This document shows, piece by piece, positions 1 through 13,504 of a stretch of 64,000 nt of DNA (the stretch's first letter is position 1; each line of letters starts with the position of its first letter). The translations under genes were made by a program, and so were the position numbers. Below the pieces are notes generated by a model, which made no database searches, was not told the DNA's origin, and was given only the letters and a program-made list of their open reading frames with translations. The stretch is from Hawksworthiomyces lignivorus (lineage: Eukaryota; Ascomycota; Sordariomycetes; Ophiostomatales; Ophiostomataceae): NCBI GenBank assembly GCA_002917075.1, contig NTMA01000107.1, positions 62,001 to 126,000 of the forward strand, given 5' to 3'.

Positions 1-2790
1 CTAGCATAACACAGCACACACAAAACGTGTCCCACAGCGCGTTCTCCCGTGCAGTTTCGGGTATGCACCCCTCATTTCTCTTGCAGTTTGCATATTTTCA
101 GCCTCACACGCGTCGTACTGCACCGCTGCTGAAGAATACCTCTTCAGGTCTTTGCAGAGGGGACACGGGATGCGGGATGGAGACAAGCGTGGGCAAAGTA
201 GCAATCGTCTTTCTGACAAGCATCGTGTAATAAGGTAGTTAAAGTAAAAGGATCGGAAAATAAAATGAGGAAATATAACGCTCGCTGGAAATTACCCTTT
301 CTGAGCCAGTGATCTGTCTAGTGTATTACCTTATTGAAGACCCGCCTAGCAATGATACAACGGCGGCAGAAGGCCAATTACGTGACTACGAACCCTCCTG
401 TATGTGAGATACCTCCATCGCCTGCTGGTGACTTACCAAGATACGTATACTGGGCGTTCACAAGGGGTGAGCACACGAACTATCGATGCGCAATTGTACA
501 ACATGTAGTTCATGTACCCGGGAGGAACAGCTCAAATCAAATTTGCGCGAGGGCTGCGATGTGCCACCTAGCGTTCGCTTTAGAAATGCGCTCTGACTTC
601 TCTCTGCCGCCGTTGCAGCACTATTCATGATTTTAATCTTGAGTTTGCTGACCATCTTCTCTTTAGGAGAGCGCCACAACCGCGCACGGAGCAGCTGCAC
701 TCTTTTGTCTCCCGCTCACTCACAACGGTATGTTACTCGCAGGAGCTATTCGCCTCTCGCGAGTCTGTATGTACATACGCACTCGACTGTTTGTCCGTCA
801 GAACCTAATTTGCAGAGACTGCTATTTTTCTTGTATATGTATTTTGCCGTTTCAATTTTCTAATAGAACATTGCCGTAATCTCTTTTGGACGGCATCCTT
901 GGAAGCGAGTTGGCAAACACGAACGACTTTTGGGGCATCTCGATGAGTCTCCATCCCCAATACGCCGTATAATTTCTCATATTATGATTGCCAGCGTATC
1001 CGACTTCCGTAGTCCACTTCTCATTCCGGTTTCCGTAGTGGCCATACGAGTCTAGTCCAGGAATCTCCCACTGAAAATGATACTGAGACAATCGCTTGTT
1101 AAATTTGAGTGCTGTTAATGATTCCTGACGGAGGATTACTTTAGTCCTTATTCTTGTTCCGTTAGCAGTCCACCGCCTCAGGCTCCGTTTCTCACATAGT
1201 AAAGTAACGAGACAAAGAACTTGGCGCAAATGAACACAGGTTGAATAGGGGGGGGAGTTCGTGTTGTGGTTGGTTTCCTAGTTCGGTTTAAGTGCCAGCC
1301 TTGCGGTAGAGAGCTTCACAAATGAAAACCACAGCAGCATTTTCAGTCTTGGGGTGTATGTACGTATGTTTGTATTTTTCTTTTTTTTTTATCCCTTTTC
1401 TATTTTTTTTTGGTTCCCAGATTTTCCTATTATTACGTTTTATTTGTCAATGAAATGCAAGGCTGTATGTCCAGATTTTTGTTGCGGCTTCGGTTCAGCC
1501 TTGTATGTTAATTTTTATGAGGATTTCGCGAGGTTTGTGCAACATAGCAAGTAGGGTCAGATACGAATGCAATCTAGCACGACCACTACGTAACCTCATC
1601 AAGCTCGACTGACATGTTCGATTTAGGCCTCGCCACTATGCTACATTAATGTAAGAGTCTAAAGTTGTTTTTTTGTTAGTGAGCAGGATGGCGAGGATAA
1701 CCTTTGGCCAAAACTCTTAGGGTCTCTCTATAGCAACAAGATCATGAAACAGCCTTTCAACGCTACGTCATGTCACTTGATGTGACAGGAATTGCATCTG
1801 CTGCTAGAAGTACCCAATAAAGAGGCCTTTATCAAGAGCATCACGAGCAAGGTTTTCGAGCCACTGCAGATGCCCTTGACACTGACTGACGGATCTTGCC
1901 GCAGCTGCCGGGGAGGAGAAGTGGTGGCACCGCGGCATAGTGAGTGATCTATTAGTTTTGTTTGCTTCGTCTTTTGTAGGAACGACTCTCACTAACGCGC
2001 AGTCAAATTCCGAATGTCTCGTGAGTATCGATTCCGATAAAATGAAGAGGCTCTTCGCTTTTGATATTGTTTCAAATTATCCCGTCGATGCGGACAACAG
2101 TTGCTAACTGTCTATTTCTATTTTTTCTACCGATATGTAATTTTTTGCTAGTTTGCTCCTTACGCAGATTATTTTATTCTCCTGGAAGCGCAGTCACCTG
2201 GGAGCGCAGTCTTGATTGTCTGTCTCCCCTGCAGCATGCATATGTGCGAGATATGATCTGTCTAGTAATTGCGGCGTCATGATTAGCAACGTCTTCTCAG
2301 CCGGTTCTGAGATGAAAATGATGGGACCGTCGTATAGAATAGATCGATACGGCGGCAATATGTGTTTCTAGGCCATGCAGAGCTGGCTCTTTATGAGGTG
2401 AACTTATCTTAGATGGTCAAGTGAAAGTCTACTTAAATATTAATTCATAAACTCAAGGTAAAACAGACTTGTTGTTACCTAAGTTCGTCAAAGGTATCTA
2501 TAATATGAGCCAGTTTCTTCTTCAGATAAAAGAGCACGTGTCTTCAAGATCATGTATTGAGTGGCATCATATACGATCATCTATTCTCGACCAACACCCC
2601 CTAGTATTCCCACCAGAGAGAGGCTCGTTTAGCTTGATAGTTTTTGGAGCTATCACTAGGGAAATTTTACTGATACAATACTTGGGTCATAGAGATATGG
2701 CATTGGATGTTAAGGGTACAGCTAGTATAAAATAAATTAGGACAGGCGGGGATTTGAAGAGAAGAAGATATCTATTGCGGCTCAAGCTTC
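1..2790. other. Gene-free stretch, no supported gene
   Basis: Mixed-composition DNA with frequent stops in all frames. A 125-codon open frame on the minus strand (1229-852) has no ATG until late and no family motif, so it is not called. T-rich tracts lie at about 1,378-1,412. A shorter open frame on the minus strand (1992-1804) is also unassigned. I see no promoter, RNA gene or mobile element here. Confidence 0.6.
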
Positions 2791-2800
2791 CTCTCGATCA

Positions 2801-3210
2801 CTTCGAGAACTCTGTCCAACCGGACCTATGCTTTTCGGATTCAGTATCCGAGGAATGTGAACAAAGATGGCGACAATCTTTTCTAACGCTGTCCATTCAT
2901 AACTATGATATGGCATGGCAGCCAGTTGCGAATAGTTAGACAGATTGGTATCGTGTAAAGCTCAGAGAAGGTCGGCTTTCCCAAGACCATTGACATTATT
3001 ATCCAGGCATACTTACGACACGTTAACATGAACACCGCCACTGCCATTAGCAGCCTGGATGTAATACCTGTTGATATTACAGGCGACGTTCCCTGTATCA
3101 CGCACATGAAAGAGCCTGTGACGTCTTTTGAGAGGGATCAGATTGGATCCAACGTCGACCTCAGGTTCAAGTGACCACGTGGCGGTACGCTGTATCGATT
3201 CGAGCTAGTT
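2801..3210 (-). pseudogene. Possible decayed or split gene, unidentified
   Basis: Minus-strand reading from about 3,210 to 3,016 gives 64 open codons with a protein-like composition, including the short runs LEPEVDVGSN and NINRYYIQAANGSGG. It meets a stop inside a GTAAGT that could be a donor (about 3,018). A CTAAC branch-like site and an ATAG acceptor follow (near 2,896), and an exon reading SYEWTALEKIV and ending EEA-stop near 2,790-2,800 would join in frame. Upstream of 3,210 the frame is broken by stops and no start is visible. It may be the 3' end of a degraded gene, or chance. I do not recognise the family. Confidence 0.25.
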
Positions 3211-5450
3211 TTGCTGAGACATTCTGTGCTTTCGGCCTCAATAGTATTAATCTACAGCATCGCCATATTCCTAAAGCACATCCCGCCAACGTCTCAGAAA
3301 AGCTGGTCTTCATGGCTTTAGAAACACCTGATAGAGATGGTCATAAATCATGGGCTCGCGTCATCAGGCTGGCGAGCAGATCTAAGTGCTCTCCCATCAG
3401 CCCCAGTAACAACTTCAAAGCCCCGAGTGGACTACTAGATCGAGCACACTGAGGCCACTTAACACTTCTGGCCCAGCCAGACCGAGATCGATGACACGAT
3501 GGAGCCGACGCTCTTCACCAGCCAGTCAGGAGAGGTGACCCAGCGACTTTGTGATCTCGACGAGCTTAGAGAGACCAGATTGGCGCTATATGAAGAGTTT
3601 GTCGGCAAGCCTGTCACTTTGCAGCCTACGTTTAAGAAGACACGATGGGGGGGAGAGACAACAGAGAGCTGTGTCTCGATTCTACGAGATAGTAATCATA
3701 GAGTTCACATCTACAAATAGATTGGAAATTAGAGAAGGGATTACTGTTTCCCATAGATGGCTTCGATTCGATTCATTCATTGTATTTTGAATAATTGTCT
3801 TTGTTCAGGCTTATGGCCATATGCCTTCACTGCATCATTTGTTAGTGATGGCTCGACAGCATCGCGAAGAAGCACTCAAAAATGATTCAGCCGCGACCCA
3901 TCAGAGCCCCATTCTCCCAGAGTGGGTGCAAACTTTGCTCATGCTGTTCTGCAGCGCATAAAGAGAAGCCGAGTTTAGGTGAGCAAGCTTCATGCTTCAT
4001 GACCGCAGTCTCCTGATTGTCTCCGGTGGTTTTTGTCTCTGCGCTTTGAACTTGACAAAAGTACTAAGACAGCTCCGCTGGCATCTTACGAGTCTAGCGT
4101 AGGCGACATATTAGGCGATAAAAGAAGCATATATTATAGAGGGGGTGCACGTAGCTAGGCGCTACGGTGAGAAATGGCCGGGGAATGTGATCTAGCTGCC
4201 GAACCCGGGGGGGGGGGGGCATAAACTAGAGGGAGGTATGTTTGTAGAAACAAATGGAAACATAGAAACAAAAACGGATAGGGAGGAAAGCGGACCGAGG
4301 ACAGGCTTGTACGAAGTAGGATAGGAGAAGCAGAAGGCAGGAATAGAGGCAAGGATGCCAAAGTTGAACAAAGGGGCAGTTGCTTTAGAGACAAGACGCC
4401 GCATGTGATGATTGTACACCTTTCCTCTTAAGCCTCTCAAGATTGTGGACACCATCAAATACGAAGAGATAGGTCACAACACAATTAAAGCATCCATGCG
4501 TATGTATAGTTGAGAATGGCGGGGACCGCTATGATTTTTCTTCACGTACTTCCTTTATCTGCCTTTCTTCTTGGGTTTCTCATTGACTCTCTTTGAAGGA
4601 GGGTCGCATACATAGTCCATCTACTCGTACCCGAACAAACAAGACGGCGCAAGAGGCCGAAAATCGCAACTCGTGGCATAGGAGGCGTGGGAAGAAAGGT
4701 GTCTAGAAAGGTGAAACACGCATGGCCAACATAGATTCTGAGATATTATGTAGTGAAGAAGCTCTCCCTCTCGCCATCGTTATCACTATTTGGGTGATGG
4801 TGCAGAAGTCTTGCATATTCCCTTGGGGCTAGGTCCCAAAATGGACATCTGAAACGACGAGACGAGGGGATGTTGGTGTTTCTGACTTTCTTTACCTCAC
4901 ACTTTCTTTTTTTTTCCCTTTCCATTTTGTCTCGCCGTGCAATAGCTGCATGCAAGTTGAAGATGTGATGCCGAAAACCTGCCACTTTTTTTTTTTTTTT
5001 TTCTTACTGCAATTGTCTCTTATAGCATGTCTGTTTGAATATAGCTTCTCGCATCTCGCCACTGCTAACCGGTCGGTCTCATACCGTTGACCATCTAAAC
5101 CAGGCGTATTATGCATTCGGAAATACGGGGGCGGCCGTTTCAGATGTGCGCACGAGAATGGATCTAGAAGATAGTCATGCAGTTACACAGAGAGCCAAAT
5201 AAATTGGAATCAAACCACGTTCGTGATGTAGGATTTTCTTGACCATTTACTGTATTCGGCTACCTTGTGTTCATCAACACGAACAAACCACGGACCGCTA
5301 CGAACAATCAGTGAAGCCCCTGAGACAGAAATGGACGACAAAAACCACAACCGAACATGCAAGAGGACCAAAAGAGACGTAAATAGATCGTCCTCTATAT
5401 CACCAATGCGTGTTATATGCTTGTTGTATAAGAGATTCTATATAATATAA
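3211..5450. other. Gene-free stretch with poly-G and poly-T tracts
   Basis: No supported gene. A G run occupies about 4,207-4,219, and a 17-nt T run lies at about 4,986-5,002. Open frames at 3,171-3,452 and 3,499-3,720 (+) lie next to the relic-like stretch and could belong to the same decayed locus, but they show no motif and no start context. Confidence 0.55.
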
Positions 5451-5621
5451 CACCAACGTACAACGCTAGCCTCGTTTTTTTTTTTTTCTTCTTCCTGCAG
5501 GTTCTTCCATTTTTTGATCAGTTCTTTATCACCTGCAGCACACACTGCTCTTAATCTCGGTCTTTCACCCTCCTTTATTGCCCGTTTTATACTATGGTTT
5601 GGGGCCTGCAGCCCTCTGCTG

Positions 5622-5741
5622 TATAGCTTAGTGCTGACCAGACGCTCTTCTAGCTGGTTTTGAACAGACTGGCCACTTATTGCAGCCTGTTATAGCTTTA
5701 GTTATAGTTTTACCTATAGCCAGCGCTATAGCACCTATAGC
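5622..5741. repeat. TATAGC-rich short repeat patch
   Basis: TATAGC occurs five times: 5,622, 5,691, 5,715, 5,727 and 5,736. The part at 5,677-5,696 (TTATTGCAGCCTGTTATAGC) closely matches the start of the tandem element at 8,354. This looks like the remnant of a dispersed simple repeat. No terminal inverted repeats or target-site duplication were seen. Confidence 0.5.
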
Positions 5742-8352
5742 AGAGTTTGCCAAGCCTCAATACGCCTTCACCGGTCAGCCAGAGTTCTTTGCCCCCGTCC
5801 AGCCCCAACTGTTCCAGCCACTTGCCGAACCGAAGAGACGAAGACTCTGTCGCCAGCCACGGAAAAGGAAGTTCAGTCACCGTCAAGCGGCCAGACAATC
5901 CAAAAAAAGGAGAAACAAAATAAATCCCCAAAAGCATTTAGAATGGTTCACAAAGGCAGAATTTTTCTCCTTTAGTTGACATGCTGTATAACACAGGGAA
6001 AAGCATCACATACCAGAACTAAAAGCAATGCACCCAAGCGCCGGACAAAGTTGTCTGTTTGCTGCTGTTGTTCTTCACACCCCCATCTTCATCTCTCACG
6101 CACACACAGTCTCACACTCTTAGTCTGGTTGTGCGTTTCCTTCCGAACCAAAAATAATAGGAAAATCCACTGCATCCATGCTCTCTTCCTAGTGCTTCCC
6201 CTCCATGTCGACCAACCTTTATCAACCTGCAGCCAAGTTCTGCCTCTTCGCCTTCCGTACCTTTCTCGTTCCTTGGTCGGTTTGGCCTCCCCGGAACGTT
6301 CCTTCGTTACTCTGCCTTGGGCCAAACCAGAGAATGAAGACAAGAGGACAGTATGTCAAAACGGAAGAGGTAACGCAAACAGAGAAACACTCCAATAACA
6401 CGCAATTCTGGCCACTCTCGCAATATGTCTGCGTTTCGTGTTTATACGCCCCAGTGGGCCTGGCTGCCGGCATAAAGCTTTTCCTACGGTTAGGGAATTT
6501 TTGGCTCGGGTAGGCTGGGACTGGCCGGAGAGAGACAATAAAAAGTCACAGGAAAGATCCAGACCTTTAGCGGTTTCGGTTGCAGAGATGCAAATCCCGG
6601 CCTTATTTTCCAAAAAAAAATCCAAAAAAAAAAAGAGATTTTCTACCCCGTGAGAGCAAATTCTCCGGTTGTAGAGCAATGCTTTGTTTTCCTGGCTCGG
6701 CTTGCCCTCTTGCCCTTCGGAGCTCCAGAATAGATTCTTTTGCCCGCTTCCCTTATTCTTGTCTCTTGGTACCGAGGACAAGACAAAACGAGAAATAGCT
6801 GTGAGCAGACACGAAGATGAAGAAGAACACGCTCAGTGCGGGGGGTACGGAATGGTTGGCGTTACCGAGCGTAAATCTCGAGTATCGGCTGGCGATTTAA
6901 CCACCAAAAATTATACAAGGCAAGGACACCTCAACCCGGCTGGCATTTGGCAGGAAAGGGTGGGAAGAGATGGTTGGGAGAGACGACATTGCAGCGAGGG
7001 GAAACAAAAAACCAAAGCAATGTCGGCCCTGGAATCGGAAAAGAAATGCAACCAAGCGGAGGGTGCTGGGATGCGTCGCCATGCTGCAATCAGCACGCAA
7101 GAAAAGCCAGCAATCTGAACCGGAAGCTGGACAATAAGCCGACCAGTTTCTGAGCAGACGATGTAGGAACAATGCCACCACCCATGCACGTGTCTGTTTG
7201 TGGTTCCTTCGCACCAGCGGTACGCCCCCCCCCCAGCGCGCCCACTCTCTATTGCGTTTTCTTTTGTTTCCTCATTGTTTCTCTCTAACCAGCCGTCATC
7301 TACGGTTGTCATTTCTCCATATCTTCCTCCCTACCCTCAGGCTTCTATATCCAGGTCTTATGAATACTAGCTATTATTCAACCAAGCGTGTGTTACAAGA
7401 ACTAGGGGTTGCCAAAAGCTGCCACGACTGTCAGCATAGGGCTCTCTTCGGAGCCACTGGCTACCCCTTGTATAATAGCACCTAACAATTTCAGAGGCTG
7501 GTTGGCCTCCAAACGCGGACGATTTGCCTACGGAATACGCAGGCACAAACCACTCTATTTGGCATGGTCACGGCCTTCACGCACAAGAAAACAAAGCTAC
7601 AGAACCTGGTCAGGACACAAACTGGTACAGAAGGAAATGAATGGTAGGAGAGGTGTGCACCTAGAAGAAAATAGGTAGCCCATAGCCACCGTGCATACCA
7701 TACACAATTTCACAAGAGTTCTATCGGCAGGTGAGCCAAAGTTGAAGAGGAGTAAGAGATAAACAAATCCAGAAGAAACAGGTCCTTTCAATTGCCGGCA
7801 GGTTTAGCAGGTCACATTGCTGCCGTGATTTCACTACTTCTTGCCTCCTTTACTGCTTCTGCGGCCCGTTTTGGAAGATAATGGAGGTCTACGCAACCTC
7901 ACTCGGGTCTTGACCTGTGCCGTCTCGGGCCCTATTGCTAGGGCCGTGATAGCGCAGCAGCAGGTCGACATGTGTTTGCCCATATTTGCACGGCTCTCGG
8001 TGAGCAAGAACGCCGACATCTACAGTAAAATACAGAAAACCGCTGGTGCATGGAACATGAGATAGGAAAGGAGCGGCGATGTCTCTAATAGCAAGGCATA
8101 ATGGAAGGGGTCCTTGAGCAGGAAAGGACCCTCGGCTGTCTCGTTTTTTCTCTTATGCTACGTCTCCTACGCTCAGACAGTTTAAACGAGGTTCAATTAC
8201 ACTCTTGTGATTTTGTCTCTCATTACCTCTTTCTCTGTTTCTTTCCATCTTCGTATCCTTCACCTTATCAAGCAGCACAAGGCAACGTTAAATGCCATAG
8301 TGGAGCATTATGGAGCTGCAGCATCTCCTTCGCCTTGCCGTCTGAGCTGTCC

Positions 8353-8378
8353 GTTATTGCAGCTTGTTATTGCAGCTT
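8353..8378. repeat. Perfect 13-bp tandem duplication
   Basis: GTTATTGCAGCTT occurs twice head to tail (8,353-8,365 and 8,366-8,378). The unit resembles the element at 5,677, which suggests both come from one short repeat family or from independent slippage on a similar sequence. Confidence 0.8.
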
Positions 8379-8700
8379 TACATTACCTCCCATTTTCTGT
8401 TCCTGGCCTTTCCTCATGTCCATTCTCTCTGGTTCTCTCCGCATATTTCCATGTTTTCGTTCCACTGCGTCTTGATTCTCCACCACCGAAAAGGCAGCAA
8501 CGTTCCGTTTTCCTCACGGACGGTGAACGAATTATTCATGTCTCAAAATTTGCTTTCCCGATTTGGCCTCTGCATGATCCAAAACAGTCAGGCTGCAGAA
8601 AACTGGCAAGAAAAGAAAAAGACGCAAAAGACAGAATAGGAAAAAAAACCCAAAGGATCACATTGTGGCAATTTTTGTCATAGAGGCTTTCGAAATTTGG

Positions 8701-11700
8701 CCTTCAAGATGGACACGGTTGATCGAAGGAATGTAATCACCTGGCGCTTGCTGATACGACCCTTTTCCTCCTCAGTTTTTTCTTTCTCCGGTTCTCTTTG
8801 CATCCATAGCCACTCCCCTTTCTCCTGTTAGTTCCTTTTTCGATTTTTTTTTTAATGTTGGAGACACGCCCACATAAGGTTGGAAATAAGAAATGTTGGC
8901 CTAGATGAGCCAGGCATGTGACGAGTGGAGTGAGGATATGGTAAGGAGAGGCGACATGGCGGGATATGGGAGGTGACAATGGGCGACAAGTGAGTGACAA
9001 TGACAAGAGACTGATTTCCGGTTGCAGTCAGAGCGAAGTGCGCGATACATGCGCCCCTTGTCTTTGCTACTTGGACAGTAATTTTATATCAGCTCACATA
9101 GTCATTTCTTATGAGAAGGGAACTTGGTCTATCATCCTCTGACAGTATTCTCGAGCAAAAGAAAAACATGTCCTTTGACCTCTTCTGCCGTATGTACGTA
9201 GTGTGACTTCTTGGGCCTATGGGAGAGGAGAAATGAAAGTACCAAAATGTTCAGTCTGAGTATACTATGTTGCCAGAAAAGCCTCCAGTAATGTTTCCAA
9301 GCACCAGGTTCAGATTGAGCGTGAGAAGTAGGGTACTATGGGATGAATCACGTAAAAGGAAAGAGGATAGAGGCAATGTGACCAAAGGAGAATGCATCAG
9401 AAGAGCTAAGCAGGGAGGGGGAAAAGAGCAACATAAAGGAGGAGGCGTGTATGGTCAAGCCCAAAAGCTACTCAGCACATACGAAAGCGCACTTTCTCTT
9501 CCGTCCCACGAGAGTGGCCGAGAAATAGGAGTAATTGCACTAGTTTTGTGAGTGGAAAAATGGACAGGACGTTAAGAAGAATCAACTGTTCTTCGTTCAC
9601 GAGTTCTTGCTAAGAAAGTTTTGCTCGAGGCTGCTGTCTACCAATGTCAGACGCAGAGTCAAGAAGCGAAAAAGAGAGGCTCTTCGTAGTAAAAAACCAA
9701 TTATTAATTAAATATAGGACGAGAATTTCGGAAGGGCCAAATGAAGAAAAAGGAAGGACTAGGACTAAGAGCCGTGATCATGCACGAACGGGACATATAT
9801 TACCTACCACATCGATAAATGTAGAAGGTAAAGGGGAAGAGAGTACGACTATGGCACCGTTGAGATACAACTCATCAATAGCAATAGATCCGCGTTCGAG
9901 CCAAATAGCCATTTTATATTATTGCGCCAATTTGGGCGTCGCCTTGACGGTTCTATTTCAGAGAGCTGGAGATACTCTAGTCTCTTCAGGGGTCAAACCT
10001 AACAGAATTAAAAAAGGAAAAGAGGAGACAAAAGAAATATATGACGCGTACTCTGAACTTACGTCTGTAGCAAATTTCACATTTAATGAATCCATTCTTT
10101 AGATTTTAATGAAGCTTCCATACATTGTAAAAATTCAATTACTACAGGGCTGGCCGGCTAAGATTTTCTTGTTCTAATGAACCCAAGTCTTTTGTTACCT
10201 GGATTTGTCTATTTTAAGCACAAGAAACTTTATCTGTATTACCAAAACTAGAAGGCAGCACGAGGCACGAAAGAAAGAAGAGGACATAAGATTTTGTGAG
10301 GGACCACAGGGAGAAAAAGCCTGGAACGAGTCGCAGAAGAGTCACACAAAAAGGCGAAAATGAGAGGCACTGAATAATTGTGAATGGGCCACTTTATATT
10401 GCTTTTTGTTTCTTCCTTAATTATGCATTTCTGAAGGACAATCAAGATCAATGGTTTAGAGACTTGCATAGATGCGAGTAGAAGAATGAAAGAAAGAGAG
10501 GCATGAATATTGGTACAGCCCCCTTTCTCCGACCTATTTGTAGCCTCCCATTGTTTTCTCACCGAACTTCTGTAATCATTGGCGAAAAGCGAAGGTAGAC
10601 AAAGTAGCAGGGTAAGAAGTTGGTCAGTTTGTGGAATTGGATATGGTCCAGAGAATAGAAGAACGCCAAAGAACGATGGGGAGAGTGCTATAGAAAGGAA
10701 AACAAAGTATTTTCTTACACACTAAATCCATATGACAATTATCTCCTCGTAGTCCAGATGTGAATGACCCGCGGTTTTGGTAAAACCCCGTAGATGAGGT
10801 AGGCAACTCCATGTTGGTATATAGCACCGGGTAAAGCACTGAAAAACGAAAGCTAAGACTGGTAAAAAGATAAATACCAAAGAAGCATTGGTTTGAATAG
10901 TTGCGACATTAAGCAATTCGACCACATCTCGTTTCTAGCCCTGCCACATCCTCTGTGACCAGAAGTCCATATGTCGCAGAAGCGGACGATTTAATGGAAT
11001 ATGGGTTTTAAGAGCATAATACGGGTCATGATTTGCAAACAAAGGACCGACATACGGCTGGTTCTAGACACAAGCAAAGAGAAATATACTTGATTTCATG
11101 GCATTCTAGAAGGAGAGAAATATAGCAGTACTCGATATGCCTGTTTTCAGCAGCATTCCCATTTTAATCTACATTTCGATGAGCATAATGGTAGCTCCTC
11201 TCGAATATCGATCTTCAGCTGCCATTATATTCCTCCGAACTTATTTCTGCTGAACATTTATTTCTGAAGAGTCCCCGTGTATAACGAGGAGATCTTAAGT
11301 ATTCGGTCAACATTGCCTCTGACTCGGTGTAACAGAAAATAAATCCTCGTCTTGAAGATTGCCACAGCCGACTACCCGGCATAAAGAACCATCTCGAAGA
11401 TAGCTTTTGGTTCCACAGAAGCTGTGCCAGAAGCAAAACCCAAAAGCCATGTGAAAAGATTCGCGGAAATGTAGAGATCGAATATGGATTTGTCGTGATC
11501 GTCAGGACAGAACCAGAGTCAGGAGAGCTTTCCTAGAACCCGCACTTCATAAGTCATTTTAACAGGCAGACATAAAGATAAGGGAGGCAATACAGGACGA
11601 TGATGGAGGAACCCAAGACGCAGAGCATGAAAATCGACATCAGCCAAAAAAAGGGTTTCTTAACCGCGCCTTTCTCAATAATATTCTGGTTCGGCTAACT

Positions 11701-13480
11701 ACCTTCTTTTTCGGCTTTCTTCTTGTTTCTTGGTATGTTCTACAGCACATTCGATGATCACGATGCTAATCATCATGACTTTCTATCTCTTCTCTGTCGC
11801 CTATTGGTTTTGCATCTCTTTTCTTCATCCAACTCCTTGCATATGCCGCCCCGGATTTCGACGACATGCCACCGATATGCACAGAAGTACAGCCAAAACA
11901 CGGACGAGACGGCAACGGCAAATTGCCACTTTTACGAAGGCATAGTAAGAACTCTGCATTTCGCTATGGCTCTCAGCTGTGCCGTGCCCAGCGTTGCAGC
12001 AAAGCCTGCGGTGCAGTATGTGAGCTGTTACAACACCGGCTAGGGACAACTTTGAAAAAGAAAATTAAAAAAAAAAAAAAAAAAATCAAACTTGGCCACT
12101 GGGAGTGCAGCGGGTCGAGAAAGAGCTTGCGACGAAAAAATAACCTGTTCCAACACCAAAACGTCTAGCGACAAGACAGCGTCACGAGGCCCACATTTCT
12201 CTGTCAAGTTTGCTCGCTATCATCTGAATTGCCCGATACGACGCGGTCATATTAAAAGCTGCCGCTGCTGTTCACCCGTTCTCTTTTGGTGCTTACCGTA
12301 CCGCTCTAGCACAGGAGATTAAAGAAGGCTGTTTCCGACTATTGTAACTTTGCTGTGCTCGACAATCTGCAGTAAGCTCCTGGCAAGTGAGTATATGCTT
12401 CCTCGAAGAAGTGGATATGCACAGATATGCAAACGTCCAATGTCCGTTTTGGCCTATGAAGGATTAGCGGAAGCCTTTGCCTTCTTGAACATGAAACAAT
12501 CCGAAATGGGGGGTGGGTACCAAGTTGTGATGTGTGTCTGTGAACATAGCTTCTAGAAAAGATCAAAGCGCTGCTCGCAGCTGCATATCACACACACAAA
12601 GGAAACTCCGCATACCCATACCGGTCAGGCCAGGCGATGATCGTACCAAAACGACACCAAGGGGGAAAAGAACTAAAAAGAGAAGGGAAGGATTCGCCAT
12701 CACCTTCGTCGTCGCGCTTCATTCCGTCTTGAAGAAGGGGGGTTAACGACATTAATAACACTGTGACTTAATGTGATCGCCAATCGACTCCACCGCTGAA
12801 CATCTTCTCCTTGCCTACACGTATCTAGTTCCTTTCCCCTCGTAGATGGTATTCGGAGCCATAAGGAGATTCTCTGGATGGTTTCAGAATCGGAGGCTCA
12901 GAGCCGCTTCTGATCGGATCTAGCTCTTGAATGCAATTGCGTACGGAGAGGTAGGGGCAAGGAGAAAGAAACCCAGAGACTTAGAGAACAACTCCAAGGA
13001 AAAAAACAGGTAACAAGAAATATAGCCGACTGGTAGGAAGCGAGGATAACACGGCACGGCTGAGCCAGAGCAAAATGAACGAATGTCCCTCATTACTTGA
13101 GCAGAGCGGGACGGGAGGGCTTTCTGGTAACATGGAGTGCATTGACAGGACGAAAATAGACGGACGAAGAATATGTACACCACGAGATTGTAGGGACAGT
13201 CACGGATTACAGGAAGGGTGAAAGAGATTGCAAAGCTCGTAATTAGTAGACGCATCGAAAAAAAAAAAAATAGCACTGCATATTTTGGATATGTGCTTAA
13301 GCTAAAGGAAATATTGCTTACCGGTCTGCCGCGATTTAGCTTGATTTTCCTGGTGAGCACTGCAAGAGGTGAGCAGAATCACTGCCGGTCAGCTTCGGAA
13401 GAGACGCAGGCCGATGTTGTCTCTGCCTCTTCTTGGGTATTCTACTGAGATCAGATGTTTTCTTCAGCTTCATCACTTTG
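8701..13480. other. Gene-free stretch
   Basis: No gene supported. A 152-codon open frame at 9,644-10,102 (+) starts with ATG but has no recognisable motif, is basic and low-complexity, and has no intron or neighbouring coding signal, so it is left uncalled. A 19-nt A run lies at about 12,067-12,085. No RNA gene signature was seen. Confidence 0.55.
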
Positions 13481-13486
13481 CTAGCA

Positions 13487-13504
13487 TTTATTATTATTAT
13501 TATT
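13487..13504. repeat. ATT/TTA trinucleotide microsatellite
   Basis: About six tandem copies of the trinucleotide ATT lie in non-coding DNA. Confidence 0.8.

Larger units (their letters stand above)
5451..8700. other. Pyrimidine-rich patches, no supported gene
   Basis: The + strand has CT-rich patches at about 5,470-5,580, 6,060-6,300, 7,205-7,360 and 8,120-8,480, of the kind found in fungal promoters and leaders, but no coding frame follows them. A TATAGC-rich element and a related tandem element sit at 5,622-5,741 and 8,353-8,380 and are listed separately. Open frames up to 158 codons here have low-complexity or implausible composition. Confidence 0.55.

Noticed and set aside
852..1229. 125-codon minus-strand frame with Trp/Gly-rich content
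   Set aside because: The only early start is TTG; the ATG lies far inside and no family motif is seen.
5680..5979. 99-codon frame with hydrophobic start and very basic tail
   Set aside because: It begins with TTG rather than ATG, overlaps a TATAGC-rich repeat patch and has no known relative that I recognise.
9644..10102. 152-codon + strand ATG frame in the gene-free flank
   Set aside because: No recognisable domain, basic low-complexity start and no nearby coding signal; likely chance.
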